Assembly: GCA_026129485.1 (NCBI GenBank)
Contig: JAHCHY010000009.1
Location: 1-64,000 of the forward strand
Direction of reading: 5' to 3'
DNA: 64,000 nucleotides
Source: Cyclobacteriaceae bacterium
GTDB taxonomy: Bacteria > Bacteroidota > Bacteroidia > Cytophagales > Cyclobacteriaceae
Part shown: positions 1 to 9,168 of the stretch, piece after piece
Layout of the letters: every line of letters begins with the position of its first letter
How positions within the stretch are numbered: position 1 is the first letter of the stretch
Notes under the pieces: model-generated
Databases searched by the model: none
The model's input: only the letters and a program-made list of their open reading frames with translations
What the model was told of the DNA's origin: nothing
Program-made: the position numbers and the translations under genes

Positions 1-1
1 A

Positions 2-469
2 ACCCTGATTGCCCGGGCAAATAAAAAGAAACCGGATCAGCGGCAAAACCAGCCGGAACTTGGTGGAACCGGGCAGGAGAACAAGCCCATTTCGTTTGAA
101 GATCTGTTACGTGAGATTCAGGCGTCAAAAGCGCCTCAGCCCAAGCCTTTAGTGCAGCCCAAACAGGTTGAATATGTGGACTATGACGATGAGATAGAGG
201 AAGAAATAAAGCCGCTTAAGAAACCAGACTACAGAACAGAAGACGAGATATATGCCACTTATGAAAAGGCAAAATCCGAAGCTTTTAACCGGGCATCGCT
301 TGAAGAAACCATGCACCTTGAAGATACTGTAGTGAGTTACGAAAAGTTCAAGGGCTATAAGCGGGAACGTAAAGTTGCTCCGGCCGTTGACTACATCAAG
401 GAACTGCGTAACCCGTCTTCTTTCAAGAGGGCTTTTATCCTGAGTGAGGTGCTCTCCAGGCGCTTCTAA
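2..469 (+). CDS. Hypothetical protein, C-terminal part (5' end outside window)
   Basis: The reading frame is open from the first bases of the window to the TAA at 467-469, so this is the 3' end of a longer gene. The GTG at 152 is internal and is not needed as a start. The visible part is hydrophilic and highly charged. It has an acidic stretch (YDDEIEEEIKP), probably helical segments, and a C-terminal tail RAFILSEVLSRRF. A tail of this kind (helix ending in xxAFIxSEILxR) is one I associate with uncharacterised Bacteroidota proteins, but I cannot name a family. No membrane segment or catalytic motif is visible in the part shown. Function unknown. Confidence 0.7.
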   Translation, partial: TLIARANKKKPDQRQNQPELGGTGQENKPISFEDLLREIQASKAPQPKPLVQPKQVEYVDYDDEIEEEIKPLKKPDYRTEDEIYATYEKAKSEAFNRASLEETMHLEDTVVSYEKFKGYKRERKVAPAVDYIKELRNPSSFKRAFILSEVLSRRF

Positions 470-577
470 AACCTGATTTTTTTACGAAAACATTACTTAT
501 ATTAGGTAAAGTTTTTTTTAAGGCTGTGCTTTGCACATTGGAGGCGTTTGTGCAGCTCCAAAATTGAGAAAGTAGTA

Positions 578-608
578 TTGCGGGGGCCGCGGGAAACCGT
601 TACCTTGC
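578..608 (+). promoter_or_regulatory. Candidate Bacteroidota promoter for the adhesin pair
   Basis: TTG at 578-580, a 20-base spacer and TACCTTGC at 601-608 resemble the Bacteroidota vegetative promoter (TTG, about 19 bases, TAnnTTTG). It lies 20 bases upstream of the ATG at 628. Seen by eye only. Confidence 0.4.
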
Positions 609-627
609 TTTTAATTTTTTGCTTGAT

Positions 628-969
628 ATGGTTGGTTTTAAATACCTCACTTGCAGTTTATTGATTTTTGCTGCATGGTCTTTCCAGACTGGAAACAACG
701 TGGCTTATCCGCCTGTAAAGCCCTGCGATGAAATCCAGGTTACTTACAAGATAAAAAACACCTCGGGTAGCCAGGCCAATGGCGAAATCGAATTGAAGTT
801 TAAAGACGACAAGCAAACCTATACCACCTATCTCTTTAGTGGCGATAGCAGGAATAACCGGTTAGATGTAACCGAAACAAAAATCACCGAACTGAACGCT
901 GGTGATTATAACGTGATTATCCGCAGCAAAGAAGGCTGCACCCGGCACTTAACCATCAGGATTAAATGA
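628..969 (+). CDS. Small secreted protein coupled to the adhesin
   Basis: A protein of about 113 residues starting at the ATG at 628. An upstream in-frame TTG at 619 is a weaker choice because the ATG directly precedes a typical signal peptide (FKYLTCSLLIFAAWSFQ). The mature part is short and beta-rich, with two cysteines (CDEIQVTYKI near the start and EGCTRHLTIRIK at the end), which fits one Ig-like or jelly-roll sandwich domain. No family is recognised. Its TGA overlaps the ATG of the giant adhesin (ATGA at 966-969), which implies translational coupling and a shared job, perhaps as a surface partner or periplasmic helper. That role is inference from position. Confidence 0.75.
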   Translation: MVGFKYLTCSLLIFAAWSFQTGNNVAYPPVKPCDEIQVTYKIKNTSGSQANGEIELKFKDDKQTYTTYLFSGDSRNNRLDVTETKITELNAGDYNVIIRSKEGCTRHLTIRIK

Positions 970-3900
970 AGAGAAGTTTACTCCCCCGCTTATTTCTTCT
1001 GACGTTGCTGCTTGGTATGATGGCATTTGCGGCTGATGTAATGGCCCAGGCACCTGTTGTTGTCCTGTCGGAAAAGAAAGATGCCTGCCGCGATTTGCAG
1101 GATGCCGGTGGCGCTCCCGGTACGGACGGTATACTGGATAACGGGTCAATTATAGTAACGGTAACATCAGGAATTCCGCCTCTACAGCTTTTCATAATCG
1201 GCCCCACTAACCTCATTAATGTTCCGCTTGCGTTAGGTGTTCCCTATGTGGCTCAAGATCTTAAGCCGGGTAATTACATTATTGTGGTTCAGGACGGAAA
1301 CCCCCAGGATTTCAATGGTAATTTTATTATTAACGGTACTACAGATATTGTAGCAGGGGTTACACCGGGCTTCCCCGTTAACAGTACAAGCTGTGGCGCT
1401 CCCAACGGCCAGATTTCAATAGATGTTTCCGGTGGAACTTCGAGCTATTCCTATAGCTGGACGGCAACAAACGGATTTATCTCTACGGCTGAAGATATTA
1501 CCGGATTATCAGCGGGTGATTACACAGTAGTGGTTACCGATAACGGAACAAACTGTTCCCAAACCATTGGCCCAATTACCATTCTTGAGCCTCCGGCACC
1601 AACCGATGCCGTGCTGAGCTTGTCAGGAACAAGCCCGGTTTGCGCAGGGCAGTCTACAACCTTACAGGTTAATATAACAGGTGGGGCCGGCCCCTTCACC
1701 TTAACCATTTCTGGTTTGGGAACAGTGGGCAGCTATGCTAATGGGGCAGATATAACGGTTGCCCCGCTGGTTAATACTACCTACACACTTACTGCAGTTA
1801 CCGATGTAAACGGCTGCCCGGCTGATGCTGTAAGCGGATCGGTTAATGTTACGGTAAATCCTGTTCCGGGAGCTCCTGCTGTTACATTTATTCCAAATAC
1901 CTATTGTGTAGGAGCAAGCATAATTGCGCCCGCCATTACATCCCCGGCTGGAGGCAGCACCTACCAGTGGTATGATGATGCAGGGTTAACCACACTCCTG
2001 GCAACCACTACAACGCCAACCAATATTCAATTGGGATTTAGCAGCGCTGCAGCGAATACAAAAACCATTTACGTTACCGAAACCAACAGCTTTAATTGCA
2101 CTGGCCCGGCAACCCCTGTAACCTTAACGGTTAATGCCGTACCCGTAGCTCCTGCTGTTACATTTACACCTTCGGGGTATTGTGTGGGTGAAGTTATTAC
2201 ACCACCGGTTATCACAAGCCCGGTTGGCGGAAGCACCTACACCTGGTACAGCGATGTAAGCTTATCAACCGTAATTGCAACGAGTGCAACGCCTACTAAT
2301 GCCGCTCTTGGCTTTAGTAGCGCAACACCGGGTGTGCGTACCGTTTATGTTACCGAAACGAATTCAAACGGATGTCCCGGGCCGGCTACACCTGTAACGC
2401 TAACGGTCAGTTCAGTTCCGCTTGCACCGGCTGTTACATTTTCGCCAAGTTCCTATTGTGCAGGGGATGCCATAGTGCCCCCGGTTATCACAACCCCGGT
2501 GGGTGGCAGCACATACCAATGGTATGACGATGCCGGCTTAACAATACTGTTAGCTACAGCATCGGCACCTACCAATGCTCAATTAGGCTTTAGCAGCGCT
2601 TCAGCAATAACCAAGACGGTATTTGTTACAGAGACCAACAGCAGTAATTGCAGTGGCGCTGCCACACCGGTAACATTAACGGTAAATCCGATTCCTGCCG
2701 CTCCTGTCGTAAATTTTAATCCGTCTACTTATTGTGTCGGAAACACAATAACACCGCCAACGGTTAATGCCCCGGTAGGCGGTAGTACGTATACCTGGTA
2801 TAGTGATGCAGGGTTGTCCGTAATTCTGACCACGGGCGTTGCCCCAACCAATGCTGCTTTGGGTTTCAGCAGTGCCGTGCCCGTTGTCAGAACGGTATTC
2901 GTTACAGAACGAAATTCCAGCAATTGCGAAGGAGCAGCTACCAGCATTACACTCACAGTAGGGGCGGTGCCCGGTGCACCGGCTGTTACATTTAATCCCA
3001 ACAGCTTTTGCGTGGGTGAGTCCGTAACTCCTCCTGTAATTACAACACCCGACCCGGAAAGCACCTATAACTGGTACAATAATGCCGGGCTTACCGTGTT
3101 GCTGACAAGCGGAGCGGCACCAACAAATCTTGCATTAGGATTTAATTCAGTAGCACCGCTGGTTCGCACCGTTTATGTTACCGAAACCAATTCTGCCAAC
3201 TGTACAGGGCCGGCAACCCCAGTTACACTTACCGTTAATGCTGTACCGGTAGCTCCGTCCGTTACGTTTACACCCGCAACCTACTGTGTGGGCGAATCGA
3301 TAAGCTCGCCATCGGTAAATGCCCCGGTTGGCGGAAGCATCTACACCTGGTACAGCGATGCAAGCTTGACTACGGCACTGACTACCGGAACCGCTCCGGC
3401 CAATACTGCACTTGGCTTTAGCAGTGCAACCGCCAATACCCGCACTGTATTTGTAACGGAAACTACCGCGAGCGGGTGCGAAGGGCCATCTACCAGCGTT
3501 ACGCTTACCATAAACCCGGTTACTGGGCCTCCGGCTATTACATTTTCACCCGCCTCATATTGCGTTGGGCAAACCATTACTCCGCCTGTTGTAACAAGCC
3601 CGGTTCCGTTCAATACCTATACGTGGTATGCTGATGCCGCGCTGACCACACCGCTTACTACCGGAACAAACCCGACCAATGCAGTGCTTGGATTCAGCTC
3701 TGCAGCACCGCTTGTGCGTACAATCTACATTACTGAAATCAACGGAAGCGGTTGCGAAAGCGCTCCATCCAGCATTACCTTAATTGTTAACGCCATTCCG
3801 GCCGCGCCTGCCATTACATTTTCTCCTGCTGCCTATTGTGTGGGCGATGTCATTGTTCCGCCTTTTGTAACAACCCCGGGCGGAAGCAGCACCTATGCCT

Positions 3901-6587
3901 GGTACAGCGATGCCGGGTTAACCACTCCATTAACCACAGGTGTGAATCCAACGGCTACCCAGCTTGGATTCAGCGCTGCTGCTGCCGGTACCACTACGGT
4001 GTTTGTAACCGAAACCATCAGCGGCTGTGCCAGCGCAGCTACACCCGTAACCTTAACGGTTAACCCGTTGCCTACTGCGTTGCTGAGTGGCGATGTTAGT
4101 ATCTGTGATGGGCAAAGCGCTAACCTGACTTTTACATTTACAGGCACTGGCCCCTGGAATTACGAATACTCCGATGGTACTACTACCTTCGCTGAAACGG
4201 CAGCGGTGAGCCCGGCTATAGTTTCTGTTAGTCCCGCAACTACAACAAGCTATACCTTGGTTTCAGTGTCGGATGCAAATTGCAACGGTACCGTATCATC
4301 AACATCAGTAACTGTTGTTGTGGATGTGCCTCCGTCTGCCGCCTTGGGTGTCAGCGCTACCGTTAGCCCGGTTTGTTCGGGTGGCGCGAGCGATATTGAA
4401 GTGGCAGCATCTGAAAATGGTGTGAGCTACCAGCTCAGAAACAATGCCGATAACAGTTCGGTCGGTTCACCTGTAGCCGGAACAGGTAGCTCTGTTGTAT
4501 TGTCCACCGGACCCCTTGCCGCTACAACTACCTTTAACGTGCTGGCAACACGCGGAGCATGCCCACCGGTACAGTTAGCCACAACGGTTACAGTAACCGT
4601 ATTAGGCAATATTGATGCAGCCCTTACCGTAACAGCCACAGCAAGCCCGGTATGTGAAGGCACCAGCTCAAGTATTCAGATAGCAGGCTCAGAAGTTGGC
4701 GTTGATTATCAGCTTCGGAATGATGCGGATGATTCTGCCATAGGAGCGCCTGTTGCCGGAACGGGAAGTACCCTGACAATCTCAACCGGGGCGCTTACTT
4801 CGTCCACTACATTTAATATCCTGGCTTCTAACGGGATTTGTTCTATTGAACTGACTAACCTGGCAACGGTAAACGTTGATATAAACCCTGACCCGGCATT
4901 GACCGTTACCGGGCCGGCTGCCACACTCTGTATTGGAGGAAGCGCCTCCATCCTGATCAACAACTCGGAGACTGGCGTTAGCTATCAACTCAGAAACGAT
5001 GCAGATGATAGTAATGTAGGTTCGGCTGTAGCCGGAACAGGGGGCACGATTGCATTGCCAACCGGGGCACTGGTTGCCGATGCGTCATTTAATGTGCTGG
5101 CTACAGGTGGCGTATGTGCGCCTATTGAGCTGACTACTGTTGTAACGATAAACGTTGCCGGATCAGTTGATCTTACACTTGGTGTAACGGCTGACCAAAC
5201 TGTTTTCTGTTCCGGTGGAGGAACCAACATCAATATTGCAGACTCTGAAGCTGGAGTAGATTATCAATTGCTTAATAATGCTGATGATAGCCCGTTGTCT
5301 GCGGTAGTGGCCGGTACAGGTGGCATCTTGGTTATCCCCACAGGTGCTTTAACGTCAACAACCGATGTAAGTGTGCTGGCGTCAAATATTTCCTGCTCGG
5401 CAAAGCTGAATGCAACTGTTACCCTGACTGTTAATGCATCGCCTGACTTATCGTTGGCGGTGTCTTCTTTGAGCAGCACAATTTGCTTTGGAACATCAAC
5501 CGCTATCCAGGTAGCTGGTTCGGAAGCGGGCGTGAGCTACCAGTTGCGCAACAATGTGGATAATTCACCTATTGGAGCGCCAGTGGCAGGAACAGGCTCT
5601 ACGCTTAGCCTGCCAACCGGTAGTTTAACAGCGAATACCGTATTCAATGTGTTTGCGAGCTTAAGTGCCTGTTCAGGTCAGTTGGCTGGCGTAGTAACAG
5701 TTAACGTATTGCCAAGCGGAGATCCGCTTTGCGCGCCTCTCAATAATTGCGCTACTGTTATAATTGTTCCGGTTACAAAAGATGCGACCTGCGGTGTTAC
5801 TCCTGCTGACGGAGCGGTAAGGTTTGATATTGATCCAACTGTACCATTAGTAAATATTGATGGAGTTCGTATTGATATTGCCGGCCCGGTATCAGTAACA
5901 CAGCATAACGATTATGAGTTTGAAGCTTTGCCTGTGGGCATATACAACTACACGATTTACTATGGAGATAACAGCAACCCGGCCTGTATCAAGACGGGTG
6001 ATTTTACGATCAATTCATCCGGATCGCCAGATCTGGTTGACTTTACGGTAGTTACTACGGATTACGATTGTCTTGAAACGGACGGTTCCATTACCCTGAC
6101 CGGATTTACCGGTTCGGTGGATACAGGTTATACCTATACAATCTACCTGGGCGGGGATGTGATCCAGACGGGAACCATTACTGCCGATCAGGCTGCAAGT
6201 GGCTTGTTTGTGATATCCGGTTTGCCTTTGGGTACTTACCAGGTACAGCTTACGCAAAACCAGTCAGCGGTAAATACCTGTGTAGGACTGATTGCTTCTG
6301 TTTTCCGTGAGGCGGCTATTGCAGAGCCGACCTGGGGCTGTGGATTATATGTACCCAATATCTTTACGCCTAACGGAGATAATCTTAATGAGACTTTCTT
6401 CATCCGTAATTTACCTTCAAACTCGAAACTGGTAATTACCAACCGCTGGGGCAAACAGGTGTACACCAGCAGCAATTACCAGAATGATTGGAACGGTGAT
6501 GATGCCACAGACGGGGTGTATTACTACCAGTTAGTGGTAGACGGCCAACGTTACACCGGCTGGGTTGAAATTATGCGGGGGAATTGA
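966..6587 (+). CDS. Giant repeat adhesin with T9SS type B (CHU_C) sorting domain
   Basis: An 1873-residue secreted surface protein. Order: signal peptide (1-28, ending VMAQ); a SprB-like repeat (about 138-195, GQISIDVSGG...GLSAGDYTVVVTDN); eight 91-92-residue Ig-like repeats of family A (300-1034), each with a core TPSxYCVG, GGSTYxWYxDAGLT, LGFSSA, VYVTETNS; one divergent Ig-like unit (1035-1124); five 92-93-residue repeats of family B (1125-1586), each with GVSYQLRNNADxS, VAGTGS, FNVLA; a non-repeated region; and a gliding-motility-associated C-terminal domain (1792-1873, PNIFTPNGDN, NRWGKQVY, DGVYYYQL). The CHU_C domain marks export by the type IX secretion system. Adhesion or gliding is the usual role of such proteins; the ligand is unknown. 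The start overlaps the preceding gene by ATGA. A T9SS plug protein is encoded about 5 kb downstream. Confidence 0.9.
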   Translation: MKRSLLPRLFLLTLLLGMMAFAADVMAQAPVVVLSEKKDACRDLQDAGGAPGTDGILDNGSIIVTVTSGIPPLQLFIIGPTNLINVPLALGVPYVAQDLKPGNYIIVVQDGNPQDFNGNFIINGTTDIVAGVTPGFPVNSTSCGAPNGQISIDVSGGTSSYSYSWTATNGFISTAEDITGLSAGDYTVVVTDNGTNCSQTIGPITILEPPAPTDAVLSLSGTSPVCAGQSTTLQVNITGGAGPFTLTISGLGTVGSYANGADITVAPLVNTTYTLTAVTDVNGCPADAVSGSVNVTVNPVPGAPAVTFIPNTYCVGASIIAPAITSPAGGSTYQWYDDAGLTTLLATTTTPTNIQLGFSSAAANTKTIYVTETNSFNCTGPATPVTLTVNAVPVAPAVTFTPSGYCVGEVITPPVITSPVGGSTYTWYSDVSLSTVIATSATPTNAALGFSSATPGVRTVYVTETNSNGCPGPATPVTLTVSSVPLAPAVTFSPSSYCAGDAIVPPVITTPVGGSTYQWYDDAGLTILLATASAPTNAQLGFSSASAITKTVFVTETNSSNCSGAATPVTLTVNPIPAAPVVNFNPSTYCVGNTITPPTVNAPVGGSTYTWYSDAGLSVILTTGVAPTNAALGFSSAVPVVRTVFVTERNSSNCEGAATSITLTVGAVPGAPAVTFNPNSFCVGESVTPPVITTPDPESTYNWYNNAGLTVLLTSGAAPTNLALGFNSVAPLVRTVYVTETNSANCTGPATPVTLTVNAVPVAPSVTFTPATYCVGESISSPSVNAPVGGSIYTWYSDASLTTALTTGTAPANTALGFSSATANTRTVFVTETTASGCEGPSTSVTLTINPVTGPPAITFSPASYCVGQTITPPVVTSPVPFNTYTWYADAALTTPLTTGTNPTNAVLGFSSAAPLVRTIYITEINGSGCESAPSSITLIVNAIPAAPAITFSPAAYCVGDVIVPPFVTTPGGSSTYAWYSDAGLTTPLTTGVNPTATQLGFSAAAAGTTTVFVTETISGCASAATPVTLTVNPLPTALLSGDVSICDGQSANLTFTFTGTGPWNYEYSDGTTTFAETAAVSPAIVSVSPATTTSYTLVSVSDANCNGTVSSTSVTVVVDVPPSAALGVSATVSPVCSGGASDIEVAASENGVSYQLRNNADNSSVGSPVAGTGSSVVLSTGPLAATTTFNVLATRGACPPVQLATTVTVTVLGNIDAALTVTATASPVCEGTSSSIQIAGSEVGVDYQLRNDADDSAIGAPVAGTGSTLTISTGALTSSTTFNILASNGICSIELTNLATVNVDINPDPALTVTGPAATLCIGGSASILINNSETGVSYQLRNDADDSNVGSAVAGTGGTIALPTGALVADASFNVLATGGVCAPIELTTVVTINVAGSVDLTLGVTADQTVFCSGGGTNINIADSEAGVDYQLLNNADDSPLSAVVAGTGGILVIPTGALTSTTDVSVLASNISCSAKLNATVTLTVNASPDLSLAVSSLSSTICFGTSTAIQVAGSEAGVSYQLRNNVDNSPIGAPVAGTGSTLSLPTGSLTANTVFNVFASLSACSGQLAGVVTVNVLPSGDPLCAPLNNCATVIIVPVTKDATCGVTPADGAVRFDIDPTVPLVNIDGVRIDIAGPVSVTQHNDYEFEALPVGIYNYTIYYGDNSNPACIKTGDFTINSSGSPDLVDFTVVTTDYDCLETDGSITLTGFTGSVDTGYTYTIYLGGDVIQTGTITADQAASGLFVISGLPLGTYQVQLTQNQSAVNTCVGLIASVFREAAIAEPTWGCGLYVPNIFTPNGDNLNETFFIRNLPSNSKLVITNRWGKQVYTSSNYQNDWNGDDATDGVYYYQLVVDGQRYTGWVEIMRGN
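1863..4067 (+). repeat. Eight tandem 276-bp Ig-like repeats (family A)
   Basis: In-phase coding repeats start at 1863, 2139 and every 276 bp to 3795; the last copy is one codon shorter. The protein cores are strongly conserved (TYCVG, WYSDAGLT, PTNxxLGFSSA, VTETNS), while the DNA differs at many third positions. Confidence 0.9.
4338..5723 (+). repeat. Five tandem 276-279-bp repeats (family B)
   Basis: Coding repeats start at 4338, 4617, 4896, 5172 and 5448. Each carries a YQLRNNADDS-like and a VAGTGS core. Sequence and period differ from family A, so the protein holds two separately amplified domain types. Confidence 0.9.
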
Positions 6588-6654
6588 TTCAAAATTTGAA
6601 ATTCAAGGTGTAAAATCCGGGTTACTGCTGATTTTGAATTTTAAATCTTGATAC
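6588..6654. terminator. Weak AT-rich stem-loop between convergent genes
   Basis: The gap holds TTCAAAATTTGAAATTC and, 30 bases on, GATTTTGAATTTTAAATC, which can pair imperfectly. It may end transcription from both sides. Weak support. Confidence 0.25.
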
Positions 6655-7662
6655 TTACAGCGCAGCCAGGAATTTCATCGTATCTACGTTATCGGCATAA
6701 TCCCATACATCGGGCTGCTGGGCCTTGCCAAATGGAATGCTGTTGGTATACCAGCCTTTAACCGATACTATGCATTGTAATTTTTCTTCGTGCGACCGGA
6801 GCTTTTGTTGCAGGTCAGCCTGATCGAGGTAGCGCTCGAAAAATAATACCGAGATAGGGGATACGAGGTTCACGTTCTCGGTGAGCAAAACAAATCCGTT
6901 GTCAAAAAAAGGAGTTTGATTTACAAGGAGGATGGATTTCTGGTAATCGTAATTGTTGGCGTATTTATGATGGTTAATGATTTCCTCATAGGGCTTCCAA
7001 CTATCCAGAAGTCCGGAAAACTCGTAGTCAGCAGGAACGAATAGCTTGGCTACATTGCGGCATCCCAATCCGAAGTAAGTAAACACATCGGTACCCAGCT
7101 TCTGCAATTCATCGGCCGGTTCTTCGCCCATAATTATTGCGCATGAAGACCTGTTTTTGCGGATGATGTGCGGCAGGTTGCGGAAGTAGTATTCGAAATA
7201 GCGCGAAGTGTTATCGCTGCCGGTGGCAACCATGGCTTCCGCTTTGTTAAGCCGTTCTTCAATCTGAATGCGGTTGGCAAACCCGGGCTCAATTTCAATC
7301 AGCCATTTAATCAATAGCTCAACCAGGTAATTATCCTGCGCGCTGGGCTTGATCATGGCCTTGTGCCCGCTGATCAGTACACAAAGCAGGTCATGAAAGC
7401 CCACTAAAGGAATGTTTCCGGCCATGGCGATACCTACTGTTTTGGAAACATCGGTAAGCTGGTACCGGCCTAACCAGGTCTGCAGGGTTTGAGCACGCAA
7501 GAAATGCGATATCCCGCTAAGGGCTGCTTCTACTGAAGGCGGTGTAAACCAGGCATTATTTTGCGAGGCATGGGTGAATATCGATTCCTTTTTCGCATGC
7601 TTAAGATTGGTAATCCGGTTCCCCAGTTCGGTGAAAGCCTCTATTCTGCTGTTTAAATTCAT
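6655..7662 (-). CDS. Acyl-CoA reductase (LuxC-like aldehyde dehydrogenase fold)
   Basis: A 335-residue protein that I recognise as the acyl-CoA reductase/LuxC family common in Bacteroidota. The family forms an acyl-thioester on a cysteine and reduces it with NAD(P)H to an aldehyde. Supporting stretches are GIAMAGNIPLVGFHD (77-91), HKAMIKPSAQD (100-110), MVATGSD (144-150) and the cysteine motif YFGLGCRNVAKLFVP with Cys201 as probable nucleophile. No signal peptide, so cytoplasmic. It is divergent from a ferredoxin across a 93-bp gap, an arrangement I believe is common in this phylum and suggests a redox link. The physiological acyl substrate cannot be told from sequence. Confidence 0.85.
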   Translation of the reverse strand: MNLNSRIEAFTELGNRITNLKHAKKESIFTHASQNNAWFTPPSVEAALSGISHFLRAQTLQTWLGRYQLTDVSKTVGIAMAGNIPLVGFHDLLCVLISGHKAMIKPSAQDNYLVELLIKWLIEIEPGFANRIQIEERLNKAEAMVATGSDNTSRYFEYYFRNLPHIIRKNRSSCAIIMGEEPADELQKLGTDVFTYFGLGCRNVAKLFVPADYEFSGLLDSWKPYEEIINHHKYANNYDYQKSILLVNQTPFFDNGFVLLTENVNLVSPISVLFFERYLDQADLQQKLRSHEEKLQCIVSVKGWYTNSIPFGKAQQPDVWDYADNVDTMKFLAAL

Positions 7663-7694
7663 GTTGGGTAAACTTTCGGGCTTATATAACTGTT

Positions 7695-7724
7695 TTGATA
7701 GCTAATCAAGTAGCCGTATTTTTG
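7695..7724 (+). promoter_or_regulatory. Promoter of the ferredoxin gene
   Basis: TTG at 7695-7697, exactly 19 bases, then TATTTTTG at 7717-7724: a full match to the Bacteroidota TTG-N19-TAnnTTTG pattern. It lies 31 bases upstream of the ferredoxin ATG. Confidence 0.65.
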
Positions 7725-7755
7725 CGGCAAAAGTAGACAATCTGACTAAACCGCC

Positions 7756-8115
7756 ATGGCGATCAGGATAACAGACGAGTGTATTAATTGCGGGGCTTGT
7801 GAACCGGAGTGCCCCAATACAGCTATTTATGAAGGAGGCCGTGAGTGGAACTGGGCTGGCGGTACAGCGCTTACCGAGGTAGAACTGGAGGACGGCTCCA
7901 AAGTAGATGCCAAATCGGCTCAATCCCCCGTGTCGGATGAGTTTTATTATATCGTTTCCGGAAAGTGTACGGAATGCACCGGGTTTCATGAGGAGCCTCA
8001 ATGTGCGGCTGTATGCCCGGTAGATTGCTGCGTGCCCGATCCTGATCTGGTAGAGAGTAAAGAGGAATTGCTGGCCAAGAAAGCCTGGCTGCACAACGAG
8101 CAGCTGCAAGCATAA
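7756..8115 (+). CDS. 4Fe-4S dicluster ferredoxin
   Basis: A 119-residue soluble electron carrier. The N-terminal cluster motif is C9-x2-C12-x2-C15-x3-CP; the second is C71-x2-C74-x8-C83-x3-CP, with the enlarged spacing typical of the long bacterial 2[4Fe-4S] ferredoxins. A non-cysteine insert of about 50 residues lies between the motifs, and the C-terminus is a charged helix. It is divergent from the acyl-CoA reductase and ends 5 bases before the convergent DUF58 gene. Likely a low-potential cytoplasmic electron donor; the partner is unknown. Confidence 0.9.
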   Translation: MAIRITDECINCGACEPECPNTAIYEGGREWNWAGGTALTEVELEDGSKVDAKSAQSPVSDEFYYIVSGKCTECTGFHEEPQCAAVCPVDCCVPDPDLVESKEELLAKKAWLHNEQLQA

Positions 8116-8120
8116 AAAAA

Positions 8121-9026
8121 TTACTGCATTTTGCTGCGCTTGATCATATAAGCCTGCAGCACATCAAAATAGCCGGTGTTAATATCGGCCGAGATAAAAT
8201 CAATTTTTAGCTGGTTGCATCGCATTTCCAGGTTCCGGTGGTAGGCTGCCAGATCTTTCTCGTAGTGGTCTTTAATCTCCTGCGGGTTGAGCAAAAGCTT
8301 TTCCCCTGTTTCGAGGTCCACAAATTCATAAGGTCTTTCTTCAAACTGAAAAGCAAGCTCGGTGGTGTGATCGGTTACGTGAAACAGGATAACTTCATGC
8401 TTGTTATGCTTCAGGTGCTGGAGCGCTTTAAATATCTCCTCATCATTTCCTCCGTCAAACATATCACTGAAGATGATGACGAGCGATCGCCTGTGTGTTT
8501 TCTCGGCTACCTCGTGGAGAACCTCAGCCACACGTGTGCCTTTACCGGGCTTTGCTTCAGCGCGTAAACGTCTTTCAAGCAGGGTAAAGAGCTTATCCAG
8601 GTGAGAGGCTGTTGACTTAACGGGTGTAAATTCTTCAATCGTATCGGTAAACAGGCAAAGCCCAACCGCATCGCGCTGGCGTGTAAGCAACTGTGCCAGT
8701 GCCGAAGCGGAATAGATGCTGAAATGCAGTTTGGTATGCTTTCCTTGCGGATAAAGCATGCTGGAAGAGCAGTCTATGGCAATTACACAACGCAGGTTGG
8801 TTTCTTCCTCATACTGCTTGGTGTACAACCGGTCGGTGCGGGCAAACACCTTCCAGTCAATGTGGCGGGTACTCTGGCCTTCGTTGTAAAGCCGGTGCTC
8901 GGCAAACTCAACCGAGAAACCATGATACGGTGATTTGTGGAGGCCCGTAATGAAACCTTCCACTAGTTGTTTGGCCAGCAGCTCAATGCTTCCGGTCAGC
9001 CGGATGTCTTCTACACGTAAATCCAC
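8121..9026 (-). CDS. DUF58 domain protein (vWA-like)
   Basis: A 301-residue DUF58 protein. The family signature region (HGFSVEFAEHRLYNEGQSTRHIDWKVFART in part) lies at about 38-65 and is followed by a vWA-type fold with a MIDAS-like DCSSSM motif near residue 90. No membrane segment or signal peptide is visible. The start is GTG at 9024-9026; no ATG fits the conserved N-terminus. DUF58 proteins usually sit beside a MoxR AAA+ ATPase and other vWA/TPR (Bat) genes and are thought to help chaperone-like assembly. Here the gene stands alone between a ferredoxin and a DUF3276 gene, so partners must be encoded elsewhere. Confidence 0.85.
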   Translation of the reverse strand: MDLRVEDIRLTGSIELLAKQLVEGFITGLHKSPYHGFSVEFAEHRLYNEGQSTRHIDWKVFARTDRLYTKQYEEETNLRCVIAIDCSSSMLYPQGKHTKLHFSIYSASALAQLLTRQRDAVGLCLFTDTIEEFTPVKSTASHLDKLFTLLERRLRAEAKPGKGTRVAEVLHEVAEKTHRRSLVIIFSDMFDGGNDEEIFKALQHLKHNKHEVILFHVTDHTTELAFQFEERPYEFVDLETGEKLLLNPQEIKDHYEKDLAAYHRNLEMRCNQLKIDFISADINTGYFDVLQAYMIKRSKMQ

Positions 9027-9099
9027 CCCCGAAAATTGAAAAAAATACTATACTTTCATTCACTTTCATGAACTTTTCATGCTAAAACGGTGAACAGGC

Positions 9100-9130
9100 T
9101 TTGCACACATGGTTTTTCCTGCTACCTTCG
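9100..9130 (+). promoter_or_regulatory. Promoter of the DUF3276 gene
   Basis: TTTG at 9100-9103, 19 bases, TACCTTCG at 9123-9130. This is a close match to the Bacteroidota vegetative promoter and gives a leader of roughly 30 bases before the GTG start. Confidence 0.6.
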
Positions 9131-9168
9131 ATTTAACCTAATTACCAAAACCTAACTATTACCTGATC

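Noticed and set aside
1520-5479. Minus-strand open frames across the adhesin
   Set aside because: Thr/Val/Pro-rich translations are shadows of the repeats and recur with the same period.
1863-5723. Regular 276-bp repeats as a possible CRISPR or satellite array
   Set aside because: The unit is a coding Ig-like domain in one open frame, with diverged DNA and no spacers.
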